Source: Olivibacter jilunii
Lineage (GTDB): Bacteria > Bacteroidota > Bacteroidia > Sphingobacteriales > Sphingobacteriaceae
Length of the DNA: 64,000 nt
Assembly: GCF_900607235.1 (NCBI RefSeq)
Contig: NZ_LR027862.1
Coordinates: forward strand, 1-64,000
Direction of reading: 5' to 3'
Under the pieces are notes generated by a model. The model saw only the letters and a program-made list of their open reading frames with translations. It did no database searches and was not told the origin of the DNA. The translations under genes and the position numbers were made by a program. Of the stretch, positions 30,201 to 39,190 are shown piece by piece. Position 1 is the stretch's first letter. Each line of letters starts with the position of its first letter.

Positions 30201-30982
30201 ATAAAACCGTCGGTACAGAAGCAAGCAAACTGTTTGATGATGCGAAAAAGTTATTACAAGAAATCGTCTCCAACAAATTGTTAACCGCTAAAGGTGTGAT
30301 TGGCTTTTGGCCGGCTAACGCTACTGGCGATGATATCGTTTTATATAAGGATGAAGAGCGAAAGGAAATACTAACACGGATCCATACCTTACGTCAGCAG
30401 GCGGAAAAAGCAAAAGACCAACCCTATTATGCCTTATCGGATTTTATTGCTCCGGTCGGCAGTCGCGTAAATGATTATTGGGGAGGCTTTGCCGTTACCA
30501 CCGGTATTGGCTGTGATGAACTTGTCGCCCAATATGAAAAGAATTATGACGATTATAACAGCATTATGGTAAAAGCCTTGGCTGATCGACTGGCTGAAGC
30601 TTTCGCCGAAAAGATGCACGAAATGGTGCGCAAAGAATACTGGGGTTATTCCAGCGATGAGCAACTTAGCAATGAAGAATTGATTAAGGAACAATATGCC
30701 GGAATCCGACCGGCACCGGGATACCCTGCCTGTCCGGAACATACAGAGAAAATTACGCTTTTCAATATTTTAGATGCCGAAGAGAACACCGGCATTTACC
30801 TAACCGAAAGTTTAGCCATGCATCCAACCGCTGCCGTTAGCGGTTTCTATTTCTCCCATCCTGAATCCAGGTACTTCGGTGTTGGGAAGTTAGGAAAAGA
30901 TCAAATAGAAGACTATGCCAAACGGAAGAATGAAACGGTAGAGGTCGTTGAAAGATGGTTGGGCCCGAATTTGGGATATTAG
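27290..30982 (+). CDS. metH: Cobalamin-dependent methionine synthase
   Basis: Transfers methyl from methyltetrahydrofolate to homocysteine through cobalamin. All modules are present in 1230 aa. The homocysteine domain is N-terminal, with zinc cysteines in GLNCALG and GGCCGT. The pterin-binding domain spans about 350-610 ([24 protein letters not shown]). The B12 cap and B12-binding domain carry [12 protein letters not shown], with the cobalt ligand His near residue 763. The C-terminal AdoMet-activation domain has [15 protein letters not shown]. Controlled by the SAM-I riboswitch and followed in the same direction by metF. Confidence 0.98.
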   Translation: MSIREELNKRILIIDGAMGTMIQPYGLSEADFRGERFINHPCEVKGNNDLLNITQPLIIKEIHEAYLEAGADIIETNTFSSQVISMADYQMESLVYELNFEGARIAREAATQFTHKNPAKPRFVAGAIGPTNRTASLSPDVNDPGYRAVTFDDLVNAYYEQVRGLIDGGADVLLIETIFDTLNAKAAIFAIIQYENELKAAGKRSESIDIMISGTITDASGRTLSGQTVEAFLNSINHGNILSIGLNCALGAKEMRPHIEELSEKAGCYVSAYPNAGLPNEFGGYDEQPHETAHLIEDFIESGFVNIVGGCCGTTPKHIRCIADKAAKAKPRKVPKPEPFLRLSGLEPITYTPDSVFMNIGERTNVTGSPKFAKLILSGDFEAALSVARQQVEGGAQVIDVNMDEGMLDSEAAMTRFLNLIASEPDIAKLPIMVDSSKWSVIEAGLKCLQGKGIVNSISLKEGEDLFKERATTIMHYGAAVVVMAFDEVGQADSYERRIEICKRSYDILVNEVGFPPQDIIFDPNILTVATGLEEHNNYAVDFINATQWIKQNLPLAKVSGGVSNISFSFRGNNVVREAMHAAFLYHAIKAGLDMGIVNAGMLEVYEEIDPTLLTYVEDVLLNRREDATERLVEFAETVKSKDKAEVKSAEWRSGPVEERLSHALVKGIIEFLDDDVEEARLKYPRPLEVIEGPLMDGMNIVGDLFGAGKMFLPQVVKSARVMKKAVAYLLPFIEAEKAKNPSAGDRKNAGKILMATVKGDVHDIGKNIVGVVLACNNFEIIDLGVMVPSQKILDEARKHQVDIIGLSGLITPSLDEMVHVAKEAEREGFKIPIMIGGATTSRIHAAVKIAPNYSGTIVHVLDASRSVTVASNLLNPESKESYAATIRAEYDQARENHLRKKSEKKLVPIEEARAKRFQINWESYQAPKPAFLGTKVFDDFPLDDLLPYIDWTPFFHTWELRGSYPRILTDKTVGTEASKLFDDAKKLLQEIVSNKLLTAKGVIGFWPANATGDDIVLYKDEERKEILTRIHTLRQQAEKAKDQPYYALSDFIAPVGSRVNDYWGGFAVTTGIGCDELVAQYEKNYDDYNSIMVKALADRLAEAFAEKMHEMVRKEYWGYSSDEQLSNEELIKEQYAGIRPAPGYPACPEHTEKITLFNILDAEENTGIYLTESLAMHPTAAVSGFYFSHPESRYFGVGKLGKDQIEDYAKRKNETVEVVERWLGPNLGY

Positions 30983-31004
30983 TTGCGGGTTGTTGGTGTT
31001 AGTT

Positions 31005-31560
31005 ATTGGTTATTGGTTGTTAGTTGTTAGTTATTGGTTGTTGGTTAACCTAACTAAAAGTTATTAGTGTAAAAAAGTTGCATAATGATTATTTTGAGCG
31101 ATACATAAATACAAATTAACCAAAATAAGAACATTAAAATGAAAAGTGGCAACAAACCTTATACTGAACTCGACGTATGGAAAGAGACCAGAGGACTAGT
31201 AAAAGAAATATATCTAGCAACAAAAAACTTTCCTAAAGAAGAACAATACGGAATAACAAACCAGATTCAACGAAGTGCTGTTTCAATTCCATCCAATATC
31301 GCTGAAGGATGTGGCAGAAACAGTCCAAAAGATAGCTTACAATTCTTTTATATTGCTAGAGGCTCACTTTACGAATTAGAAACACAATTAATATTATCTT
31401 TTGATTTAACATATTTATGCCAAGAACATCTTAATTTTTGCTTACATCTAGTCGAAAAATGCAAGAAATTACTTAACGGGTTCATAAGATATTATAGAGG
31501 CTTTCTGAAGCTAAATCGAAATTTAAACGATCAACAAATAACTAACAACGAATAACCAAT
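31005..31560. repeat. Inverted-repeat-bounded IVS-like element around S23 gene
   Basis: A 28-base arm at 31005-31032 pairs with 31533-31560 in 25 of 28 positions. Together the arms enclose the four-helix-bundle gene and bring metH and metF ends together. Degenerate GTTATTGGTT/GTTGTTAGTT words extend on the left (30983-31050). The layout mimics rRNA intervening sequences, where an S23 ORF lies inside a long stem. Confidence 0.6.
31139..31555 (+). CDS. S23/IVP-type four-helix-bundle protein
   Basis: A 138-residue protein of the 23S rRNA-intervening-sequence (S23, TIGR02436) family. The N-terminal LDVWKETRGLVKEIY is followed by FPKEEQYGITNQIQRSAVSIPSNIAEGCGRNSPKD and FYIARGSLYELETQL, the family's strongest signature. 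Homologues form a pentameric four-helix bundle with a basic surface; some assist diversity-generating retroelements (Avd), but no reverse transcriptase is here. It is inserted between metH and metF, and its last codons form one arm of an inverted repeat. Cellular role unknown. Confidence 0.88.
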   Translation: MKSGNKPYTELDVWKETRGLVKEIYLATKNFPKEEQYGITNQIQRSAVSIPSNIAEGCGRNSPKDSLQFFYIARGSLYELETQLILSFDLTYLCQEHLNFCLHLVEKCKKLLNGFIRYYRGFLKLNRNLNDQQITNNE

Positions 31561-31562
31561 TA

Positions 31563-32519
31563 ATGAAAATAACAGATCATATCTCAAACGCGAAAAACAA
31601 AACCCTCATCTCCTTCGAACTGCTCCCTCCCATCAAAGGGCAAAGTATTCAAGGCATCTTTAATACCATTGATCCCTTAATGGAGTTCAATCCCCCTTTT
31701 ATCGATGTTACTTATTTAAGAGAAGACTATATTTACAAGCAACATCCAAACGGTTTGCTGGAAAAGGTGGCATATCGCAAACGGCCAAGTACCGTTGCAA
31801 CCTGTGCAGCTATTATGAATAAATACAAGGTAGATGCCGTACCACATCTTATCTGTGGTGGATTTACAAAAGAAGAAACGGAAAATGCTTTAATTGATTT
31901 ACAATTTTTAGGTATTGATAACGTTCTTGTACTACGTGGCGATGCACGAAAAAGCGAAAGCTCCTTTGTACCAACTCCCGGAGGCCACGCCTATGCATCC
32001 GATCTGCTACAACACGTCGTTAACATGAATAATGGTCAATACTTGCATGACTATATGGACAATACTGAGAAGACCGATTTCTGCATTGGGGTGGCGGGAT
32101 ATCCGGAGAAGCATTTCGAAGCGCCGAACCTTGAAACTGATTTCCAATACCTGAAACAAAAAGTGGATCTAGGCGCCAATTTTATTGTGACCCAGATGTT
32201 CTTTGATGTCAATAAATATAAAGCCTTTGTTGATAAATGCCGTGCTAACGATATTAACATCCCCATTATTCCGGGATTAAAGCCCCTTACCACCAGTAAA
32301 CAGCTTACAAGCCTGCCGAAGGTTTTCCATTTGGATATACCTTTAGAGTTAAGCAAGGCCGTACAAGCCTGCAAAAGTGAAAAAGAGGTAAAAGATGTTG
32401 GCATTGAATGGATGATCCAGCAGTGTAAAGACCTTATAAAAATGGGAGCACCTGTATTGCATTTTTACACAATGGGTAACCCGGAACCGACCAAAAGAAT
32501 TATACAGGGGGTATTTTAA
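31563..32519 (+). CDS. metF: 5,10-methylenetetrahydrofolate reductase
   Basis: FAD enzyme producing methyltetrahydrofolate, the methyl donor for MetH. The 318-residue TIM barrel shows FELLPPIKG near the N-terminus (catalytic Glu), FIDVTYLRED, HLICGGFTKEE, NVLVLRGDAR, FCIGVAGYPEKHFEAPN, GANFIVTQMFFD and PIIPGLKPL, all MetF signatures. The start codon is 7 bases after the S23 gene stop and inside the right arm of the inverted repeat. Co-transcription with metH under the riboswitch is likely. Confidence 0.97.
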   Translation: MKITDHISNAKNKTLISFELLPPIKGQSIQGIFNTIDPLMEFNPPFIDVTYLREDYIYKQHPNGLLEKVAYRKRPSTVATCAAIMNKYKVDAVPHLICGGFTKEETENALIDLQFLGIDNVLVLRGDARKSESSFVPTPGGHAYASDLLQHVVNMNNGQYLHDYMDNTEKTDFCIGVAGYPEKHFEAPNLETDFQYLKQKVDLGANFIVTQMFFDVNKYKAFVDKCRANDINIPIIPGLKPLTTSKQLTSLPKVFHLDIPLELSKAVQACKSEKEVKDVGIEWMIQQCKDLIKMGAPVLHFYTMGNPEPTKRIIQGVF

Positions 32520-32523
32520 CCCC

Positions 32524-33051
32524 CTACTCTTTAACTCTTGTGTCCGTATAATAGGCAAGTATCCGGTATTCGCCATTGACTTTGCCAAATACAAAAGCAA
32601 AATAATTATCTCCTACTGTATCATATTCTCCGTATTGGCAGTACAGTTCCAGCAACGTACTACCAGGGTCAATTAATTCAGCAAGCTTTTTATAATAGTC
32701 GCCACTCGATTCAATATCAATTTGCTGCACTTGCTCCACTTGTCGCCGGGGAATTATTCGCTTTACATCTTCATTGAAGATAACCGATCGATAACGATCA
32801 AAATCCTCAGACTCTAATAAACCATCTCGCTTTTCTTCTTCACTTAGGTTATTCAGCTCGTCTACCCAATAAATCGTTTGTAAAGGAAAATGTACGATAT
32901 TTGTTATCGCTTCCACTCTATCCGTCTCTATATTTCGCTGAAGCCCCTTGTAAAAACTTCGAAATTCTTTATCGATTTTCTGGGCTTGGGCCGTCAAAGT
33001 CAACATACTTAAACAAGAAAGAAAAACAAAACGTAATAAATTCAATTTCAT
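32524..33051 (-). CDS. Secreted conserved hypothetical protein
   Basis: A 175-residue protein with a clear signal peptide (MKLNLLRFVFLSCLSMLTLT, cut after AQA). The mature part is charged: FRSFYKGLQRNIETDRVEAI, then VHFPLQTIYWVDELNNLSEEE, and YDTVGDNYFAFVFGKVNGEY. The pattern resembles small NTF2-like periplasmic proteins of Bacteroidota, but I do not assign a family. It converges on metF, with only 4 bases between the stops. Confidence 0.7.
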   Translation of the reverse strand: MKLNLLRFVFLSCLSMLTLTAQAQKIDKEFRSFYKGLQRNIETDRVEAITNIVHFPLQTIYWVDELNNLSEEEKRDGLLESEDFDRYRSVIFNEDVKRIIPRRQVEQVQQIDIESSGDYYKKLAELIDPGSTLLELYCQYGEYDTVGDNYFAFVFGKVNGEYRILAYYTDTRVKE

Positions 33052-33157
33052 CCTATTATTTATTTTAATATGCGTCCGGTTTACATCTCGATTTCATCTG
33101 TAAATAATTAATTCGTTCGAAGCTTCCACCTTGCTCAAGATCGGACCTACGTACTTC

Positions 33158-33187
33158 TTTGAAAGAAACAAAACTGCATTATATTTG
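33158..33187 (+). promoter_or_regulatory. Promoter for OsmC-family gene
   Basis: TTTG (33158-33161), an 18-base spacer and TATATTTG (33180-33187), a perfect consensus. Start near 33194. Confidence 0.75.
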
Positions 33188-33228
33188 TTGTTAATCAAAC
33201 TTTATAGAAAAATTAAGACAATTTTAAA

Positions 33229-33642
33229 ATGAAAAGAAGCGCAACGGCCGTTTGGCAAGGAACAGGAAAAGAAGGAAATGGCACACTAACCACACAAAGT
33301 AATGTACTTGAGGAAACTCCTTACTCCTATAAAACCCGTTTCGAAGATGCAAAAGGCACCAATCCGGAAGAACTCGTCGCGGCAGCTCATGCCGGATGTT
33401 TTACCATGAAACTTGCCTTTAACATTGATGCGGCAGGTTTTGAAGTAGAAAAGTTGGAAACTACCTGTAACATCGAATTAAAGGACGGAAGCGTTACGAG
33501 CTCTTTTCTAACGGTTCGGGCAAAAATCCCCGGTATTCCTAAAACGAAGTTAGATGAATTGGTAACCGATGCAGAAAAGAACTGTCCCATCTCTAAATTG
33601 TTAAATACAAATATTGCTGTAGACGCACATTTAGAAGAGTAA
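33229..33642 (+). CDS. OsmC-family peroxiredoxin
   Basis: A 137-residue thiol peroxidase that reduces organic hydroperoxides, probably in the cytoplasm. The two redox cysteines are Cys57 in AAHAGCFTMKL and Cys119 in EKNCPISK, and NPEELVAAAHAGC is the OsmC signature. The length is that of OsmC rather than Ohr. The start ATG lies 35 bases after the predicted transcription start. It ends in a 14-bp inverted repeat. Confidence 0.93.
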   Translation: MKRSATAVWQGTGKEGNGTLTTQSNVLEETPYSYKTRFEDAKGTNPEELVAAAHAGCFTMKLAFNIDAAGFEVEKLETTCNIELKDGSVTSSFLTVRAKIPGIPKTKLDELVTDAEKNCPISKLLNTNIAVDAHLEE

Positions 33643-33648
33643 ATAAAG

Positions 33649-33706
33649 GATAAATCCTTTACCCAATCATTTTTATTCTCAACCTGAGCGCCGTAAAGGA
33701 TTTATC
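33649..33706 (+). terminator. Stem-loop after OsmC gene
   Basis: GATAAATCCTTTAC (33649-33662) pairs perfectly with GTAAAGGATTTATC (33693-33706) across a 30-base loop. The T-rich sequence after it is modest, so termination is probable but not certain. Confidence 0.5.
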
Positions 33707-33749
33707 TTTGTAACATTTCTCGTTATTTTCTCAAAAAACGAGACCCGTA

Positions 33750-33780
33750 TTCGTACTTATTAAATTAAATCCTACCTTTG
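33750..33780 (+). promoter_or_regulatory. Promoter of structured leader before orphan susC
   Basis: TACCTTTG (33773-33780) with TTCG (33750-33753) 19 bases upstream. The start near 33787 opens on a hairpin (about 33786-33816) built on TAAAAGCTTTTA with TTG/CAA and GTATG/CATAC flanks. Confidence 0.6.
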
Positions 33781-33786
33781 AACGGT

Positions 33787-34400
33787 ATGCTTGCTAAAAG
33801 CTTTTAACAACATACTAAAACAAACACATTTTACTTTTCTGAGATTTCTTTCTGCGTGCACGGAACCGTTGATGCGAAAAGATTATGTATGGCGTTTTAT
33901 TATCACACATGGCTAACTATTTTTCAAAACTGAGATTCACCCAATTTAATCTCTATTTGTTGTCAGCAACCAACTGGCAATATACCCTTTTACCTGTTTC
34001 AACTTTTTACACGTTTGCACCTCATACGAATCCCCCTCCCGTTGAGGCGATAACCCTTCAAACCTAAGATTATGATAAACTGAACCTGCCAAATATAGCA
34101 CAGGCAGGAATGCAACGGTAAAGCGTGACGCTTTATCGAAAGAGCTTTTATATCATAAATGTAACACAGATGAAACCTGCATAAATTGCAATACTGAAGA
34201 CAGTAAATAACTGAATGTAGTGAGTTCATGAATGTCATTGAACCGCCGAAGGTAGCACGAACCGAGTGACATGAGCTCATGATACCATTGAACATAAACG
34301 TTCATGAATAACACCTTTGGATTAGACACGAAATGAACAAACAAATGCAAATGAATAATTTATGCAAGCTTCATTGCCATTAAAAAACAAATTCATTCCA
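33787..34400 (+). other. Long structured leader upstream of orphan susC
   Basis: About 610 bases separate the promoter from the likely susC start. In order it holds a start-proximal hairpin and a 60-codon open frame at 33885-34067 of doubtful status. Next is a three-way-junction-like fold, then copy 1 of the dispersed palindromic element. It is either a long regulatory 5' UTR or an independent small RNA. Confidence 0.5.
34070..34158 (+). ncRNA. Candidate structured RNA (three-stem junction)
   Basis: TTATGATA (34070-34077) pairs with TATCATAA (34151-34158). It encloses CCTGCC/GGCAGG (34085-34090 with 34103-34108) and a 9-bp hairpin capped by TGA (34117-34125 with 34129-34137). I match it to no known riboswitch class. 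Pairing is by eye only. Confidence 0.35.
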
Positions 34401-34408
34401 ATGAAAAT
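34168..34408. repeat. Dispersed palindromic element, copy 1
   Basis: The left end is AGATGAAACCTGCATAAATTG onwards (24 bases, 34168-34191). The right end (34362-34408) starts ATGCAAGCTTCATTGCCATT. Both ends recur at 55963-56060 (22/24 and a 26-base identity). Here the middle is about 170 bases and contains further hairpins, such as TGAG(T/C)TCATG around 34218-34290. The right end overlaps the annotated ATG of susC at 34362. Confidence 0.65.
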
Positions 34409-37400
34409 CAATAACCAAACGTTGTATTCATTGAAATCGCTGTTTTTTGCGATTTTGATGTTAACTATGCCCCATTTGAGTGCATTTGCACAAACACGAC
34501 AACTAACGGGTACAGTAACCGATGCACAGGATCAATCTCCTATTATCGCGGCTACTATTAAAGTGGTCGGAACCAATATCGCTACATCAACTGATGTCAA
34601 TGGCAAATTTCAGCTAAATGTACCCGAAAATGCCAGCTCTTTAAGTATCAGTTCTATTGGGTATGACGCCAGAACGATGCCGATCAATGCGCAGACCACT
34701 ACCTTAAATATTACGCTAACCGCTTCGGCACAAGAGCTTGAAGGTGTGGTAGTAACTGCACTTGGTATTAACCGGGCGCAAAAATCGCTGACCTATTCCA
34801 CCCAACAGGTCGGTGCCGAGGAATTAAATAAAGCAAAAAGCCCGAATCTCATTAATACGCTAAATGGTAAAGTGGCGGGTGTTAACATTGCTCCCAGCTC
34901 GTCCGGACCGGGAGGTTCGGCCAAAGTTGTACTCCGTGGGAACAAATCGGCCTCCGGAAACAATCAGGTATTATATGTGATAGACGGTGTGCCTATTAAT
35001 AACAATACAACCGGTGCACAACCAGGGAATGTGTTCGGAGGTGAACGTGATCCCGGTGATCCCATTTCTACAATTAATCCAGAGGATATTGAGAACATAT
35101 CAGTCCTGAAAGGTGCCTCAGCGGCCGCTTTATATGGCAGTCAGGCAGCAAATGGGGTTATTCTGATCACTACCAAATCCGGTAAATCCGGCAGAGCGGT
35201 CATTAACTTCTCTTCCAGCGCTTTAATAGATCGAGCAGCTTACACGCCTGAATTCCAGAACAGCTTCGGCCAGGGAATGGATGGGGTTTCCAATACCTCT
35301 TCCTTAAACAGCTGGGGTGCCGCAACTGACAGCAGGAAGTACGATAATGTGTCTGCGTTTCTGCGAACAGGAAGTAATCTAACAAACTCGCTGAGCCTGT
35401 CTGGCGGCAATGATAAAATGCAGACCTATTTTTCGTATGCCAATACACAGGCAAAGGGTATACAGCCCAACAACGACCTAAGTAGACATAACCTCAACTT
35501 TAAGGAAACGGCTAATTTTTTGGACGACAAACTACAGGTTTCGGCCGGTGCGAACTACATCTCCCAGAAGTTGGATAATGCACCGCAAACGGGCTTCTAT
35601 TTCAACCCGATGGTAGGATTGTACCTATTTCCACGGGGCATGGATATTGCCCCTTATAAGACCTTTGAGCAATTCAACGCACAGAAAAACCTGAATGATC
35701 AGAACTGGCCATTTCTTTCGGACAGCGAAACCACTCAACAGAACCCTTGGTGGATTGTTAACCGCAACCAGAACTATTCGAACAGAAACCGGTTATTACT
35801 GAATGCCAGCGCCAAATACAAAGTGGCTCCCTGGCTTTCTGTTCAGGCACGTGGAAGTCTTGATCGTACCAGTGAAGTATACGAAACAAAGATCTTTGCC
35901 GGCACACATAACATTTTAGCTCGCCCGGGTGGCGCCTATAATTATACAAATACAACAATTACGCAACAGTATGCCGATTTGATTGCCAACATGAACTTCC
36001 AGGTGGCGGATAAACTAAGCATTACCGGTGTAGTAGGTACAAGCATTACTGATTGGAAAACAGAAGGGTCAAATTACAACAGCGGCACGGCCGGTTTATC
36101 AACCGCTAATGTGTTTACCATGCAAAACTCCGAAACACCAAATATCAGCACCCTAGCCAGAAATAGAAGGCAATTGCAATCTATATTTGCCAGTGCGAAC
36201 CTGTCCTATGACAACTGGGTATTTTTGGATCTTACCGCGAGAAACGACTGGTCGAGTACATTGAGTTTCACGAATAACAGCTCCTTCTTCTACCCGTCTG
36301 TAGGTTTGGGACTTGCCCTGAATGAAAAACTCAACTTCCCGGATTTTATCAATCTCGCGAAAATCCGTGGTTCGTACGCCCAGGTCGGTAATGATCTTCC
36401 TCCATATACTACCTATCTGTTGAACACATTGAATCCATACGGTGTAATCGGAATGAACACCACTACCTTCCTGAAAGAGTTGAAACCGGAGATTACCAAC
36501 TCGTTGGAAATCGGTACGGAATGGAAATTCTTTGATAGCCGCTTGGGGGTAGACTTAACCTATTACAAGACGAACACAAAAAATCAATTCTTTAAAATTG
36601 CCGCCAGTCAGGCTTCATTCTATGACACCTACGCAATCAATGCAGGAAACATCCAGAATCAGGGTGTTGAAGCACTCATCAGTTTCGATGCCATTCGATC
36701 AGAAAATTTCAACTGGACAACGAGCCTGAATTATTCCTATAACAAAAACAAAATCATCGAACTTTCCGATAACATTCAGGAGTTTGCTTTAACGGGTGAA
36801 AGTAGAAATAACTTTGCTTCAAAATTTGAAGTTGGAGGCTCTTTTGGCGATATCTACGGGCAGGATTTCCAACGGGATGATCAGGGCAGAATTATGATCA
36901 GCGCGGACGGCATCCCCTTGAAAAATTCGGAATATACCAAGCTTGGTAACGCCAATCCGCTCTGGCAAATGGGGTGGAACAACAATTTAAGTTATAAGAA
37001 ATTTTCGCTTTCATTTTTAATTGACGGAAAGTTCAACTATGATGTCCTGTCCGTAACCCAATCCGTTATGGACGGTTATGGCGTATCAAAGGCGACCGGC
37101 GATGCGCGTTTAGCAGGCGGGGTATCCATCAACGGTGTAGATCCGCAAGGCAACGCAGTGAATATGATCGATCCGCAGGTTTGGTATACTTCAACCGGTG
37201 GTATCGGGCCTGTAACCAGCAATTATATCTATGATGGAACGGTAGTCCGTCTACGCGAACTTACACTCGGATATGACATCCCATTGAAAGAAGGATTTAT
37301 CAAGAACCTGAAAGTGTCAGCCGTTGGAAGAAACCTTATCTATTTCTACAAAAAGGCTCCTTTTGACCCCGAGGTAACGATGTCAACCGGCAATACATTG

Positions 37401-37469
37401 AGCGGTCTGGATATCTTCATGATGCCCGCTACACGCAGCTATGGTTTAACACTAAATGCAACTTTCTAA
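34401..37469 (+). CDS. susC: SusC-type TonB-dependent receptor (orphan pair)
   Basis: Outer-membrane importer. ATG 34362 is in frame but lies in the repeated element. ATG 34401 gives a clean signal peptide (MKINNQTLYSLKSLFFAILM, cut after AFAQ) and is preferred. After it come a regulatory-like domain (LTGTVTDAQDQSPIIAATIK), the EGVVVTALG segment, the plug (VIDGVPINNN, ISVLKGASAAALYGSQAANGVILITTK) and the barrel ending RSYGLTLNATF. It is paralogous to the SusC at 20362-23475. Its stop overlaps the susD start by one base. No enzyme or regulator follows, so the substrate is unknown. Confidence 0.94.
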   Translation: MKINNQTLYSLKSLFFAILMLTMPHLSAFAQTRQLTGTVTDAQDQSPIIAATIKVVGTNIATSTDVNGKFQLNVPENASSLSISSIGYDARTMPINAQTTTLNITLTASAQELEGVVVTALGINRAQKSLTYSTQQVGAEELNKAKSPNLINTLNGKVAGVNIAPSSSGPGGSAKVVLRGNKSASGNNQVLYVIDGVPINNNTTGAQPGNVFGGERDPGDPISTINPEDIENISVLKGASAAALYGSQAANGVILITTKSGKSGRAVINFSSSALIDRAAYTPEFQNSFGQGMDGVSNTSSLNSWGAATDSRKYDNVSAFLRTGSNLTNSLSLSGGNDKMQTYFSYANTQAKGIQPNNDLSRHNLNFKETANFLDDKLQVSAGANYISQKLDNAPQTGFYFNPMVGLYLFPRGMDIAPYKTFEQFNAQKNLNDQNWPFLSDSETTQQNPWWIVNRNQNYSNRNRLLLNASAKYKVAPWLSVQARGSLDRTSEVYETKIFAGTHNILARPGGAYNYTNTTITQQYADLIANMNFQVADKLSITGVVGTSITDWKTEGSNYNSGTAGLSTANVFTMQNSETPNISTLARNRRQLQSIFASANLSYDNWVFLDLTARNDWSSTLSFTNNSSFFYPSVGLGLALNEKLNFPDFINLAKIRGSYAQVGNDLPPYTTYLLNTLNPYGVIGMNTTTFLKELKPEITNSLEIGTEWKFFDSRLGVDLTYYKTNTKNQFFKIAASQASFYDTYAINAGNIQNQGVEALISFDAIRSENFNWTTSLNYSYNKNKIIELSDNIQEFALTGESRNNFASKFEVGGSFGDIYGQDFQRDDQGRIMISADGIPLKNSEYTKLGNANPLWQMGWNNNLSYKKFSLSFLIDGKFNYDVLSVTQSVMDGYGVSKATGDARLAGGVSINGVDPQGNAVNMIDPQVWYTSTGGIGPVTSNYIYDGTVVRLRELTLGYDIPLKEGFIKNLKVSAVGRNLIYFYKKAPFDPEVTMSTGNTLSGLDIFMMPATRSYGLTLNATF

Positions 37470-39130
37470 TGAATACGACAAAAATTTTGAATAAATATAT
37501 GGTCCTTTTTACAGCGTTGGCGATCGGATTTAGCAGCTGTACAAAAGATTTTGAGGATCTCAACACCAATAATACCGGCGTTTCGGATGAAGATCTGAAG
37601 CCGAATGGTCAGGATCTGGAAATTTTCTTCCGTCAGGCGCAAATGTCTATCTATAATTTTTCAGGTGGCGGCGATCCGAATTCGTACCAGGTGCAGCAGA
37701 ATCTGAATGCCGATGTTTACAGTGGCTATTTTATGTCACCCACACCTTTTAACAGCGGACAGAACAACCTCAATTATGCGATGGTCAACGGCTGGAACGG
37801 TGAACCTTTCAAAGTGCTTTATGTAAACGTTCTGAATTCGCTGAATAAGCTTAAAAACAACGGCCTTGCAGAAACATATCCGGCAGTATGGGCAGCCGCC
37901 CTGGTAGTAAAGGCAGAAGCAACCAGCCGTGTAACTGATATCTACGGCCCTATTCCATACAGCGGTGTAGGTATTACCGGCAGTATTCCCTATGATAGTC
38001 AGGAAGATATTTATAAACGTCTGTTTCTGGAACTCGATACGGCACGTAATTTATTATTAACCTTCAATAACGGTACCGACACAACACAGGTGCCTGCGAA
38101 TATCGGGGAGGCAGACCTGGTCTACCAAGGAGTTGATAACAAAACACGCTTCCAAAAATGGCTTCGTCTGGCCAACTCGCTCCGTTTACGTTTGGCGATG
38201 CGTATCGTAAAAGCAAACCCTCAGTTGGCGCAAACCGAAGCTGAAAAGGCACTGGATCCCGCCAATGGCGGTGTCATCGACAATAACGCCGATAATTTCC
38301 GCATAACGGTTCCATCGGATGCCAATTTTTCCAACCCACTTTACTTTATAGCTAAAAACTGGGGGGATACCCGAATCAATGCCTCCCTGGAATCTTATAT
38401 GGTGGGCTATAAAGATCCGCGCATAGCCAAATACATGGACAAGGCAACCGACAAGGTCATAACCGGTCAGTACAAAGGGATTCGGGCAGGTGCTGCGGGG
38501 CTAACGAAAGACGCCTATATCGGTTATTCTTCGCTCAACATAAACGATGGTACGCCTACCTTTAGCGCAAGTACCGCACCGATGTTGATGACCGCCGCTG
38601 AAGTATATTTCCTAAGAGCAGAAGCCGCTCTTCGGGGATGGGCCAATGCCGGTGGATCCGTACAGGCTCTTTATGAACAGGGCATCCAAAGCTCCTTTAG
38701 TCAATGGGGTGTACAAGGAGCCAACGCTTATATACAAAATAACACCAATACACCTATTGCCTATGTTGACCCTCGGAACAGCCGCAATAATGCCCCCGCA
38801 CCGACAACCATTACCGTACAATGGAACGAAGGCGCGACAGCAGAAGAAAAACTGGAGCGCATTATCACACAGAAATGGTTAGCTATCTTTCCTGAAGGTC
38901 AGGAAGCTTGGAGTGAATTTAGACGGACCGGCTATCCGAGGATTTTCCCGGTGGTTGTTAATAACAGTGGAGGCCTGATCGATACTGAAGTACAGATTAG
39001 GAGGCTACCTTTCCCTCAGAACGAATACAATACAAATGCTGCTGAGGTTCAAAAAGCCATCCAACTTTTAGGAGGCCCCGACAATGGCGGGACCCGTCTT
39101 TGGTGGGATAAAGAAGGAACCAATTTTTAA
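37469..39130 (+). CDS. susD: SusD/RagB-type lipoprotein (orphan pair)
   Basis: Surface lipoprotein partner of the preceding SusC, with start codon overlapping its stop (TAATG). The signal peptide ends GFSSC with the lipid cysteine near residue 24, followed by TKDFEDLNTNNTGVSDEDL. The core has TDIYGPIPYSG and SIPYDSQEDIYKRLF, and the end AWSEFRRTGYPR and GGPDNGGTRLWWD. 553 aa, same subfamily as the SusD at 18699-20258. A very strong terminator follows, so the operon is just these two genes. Confidence 0.93.
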   Translation: MNTTKILNKYMVLFTALAIGFSSCTKDFEDLNTNNTGVSDEDLKPNGQDLEIFFRQAQMSIYNFSGGGDPNSYQVQQNLNADVYSGYFMSPTPFNSGQNNLNYAMVNGWNGEPFKVLYVNVLNSLNKLKNNGLAETYPAVWAAALVVKAEATSRVTDIYGPIPYSGVGITGSIPYDSQEDIYKRLFLELDTARNLLLTFNNGTDTTQVPANIGEADLVYQGVDNKTRFQKWLRLANSLRLRLAMRIVKANPQLAQTEAEKALDPANGGVIDNNADNFRITVPSDANFSNPLYFIAKNWGDTRINASLESYMVGYKDPRIAKYMDKATDKVITGQYKGIRAGAAGLTKDAYIGYSSLNINDGTPTFSASTAPMLMTAAEVYFLRAEAALRGWANAGGSVQALYEQGIQSSFSQWGVQGANAYIQNNTNTPIAYVDPRNSRNNAPAPTTITVQWNEGATAEEKLERIITQKWLAIFPEGQEAWSEFRRTGYPRIFPVVVNNSGGLIDTEVQIRRLPFPQNEYNTNAAEVQKAIQLLGGPDNGGTRLWWDKEGTNF

Positions 39131-39136
39131 TACTCG

Positions 39137-39187
39137 ATTCAATCGATACAAAGGGAAATGTAACGTTTCCCTTTGTATCGATTGAAT
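39137..39187. terminator. Perfect 22-bp bidirectional terminator
   Basis: Bases 39137-39158 pair without mismatch with 39166-39187 around a 7-base loop, between convergent susD and the rhodanese-thioredoxin gene. Confidence 0.85.
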
Positions 39188-39190
39188 TAT

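Noticed and set aside
31139-31555. S23 protein as an Avd subunit of a diversity-generating retroelement
   Set aside because: No reverse transcriptase, template repeat or variable repeat is nearby.
33885-34067. 60-codon open frame in the orphan susC leader
   Set aside because: Composition is not convincingly protein-like and it overlaps structured leader sequence. Mentioned within the leader entry only.
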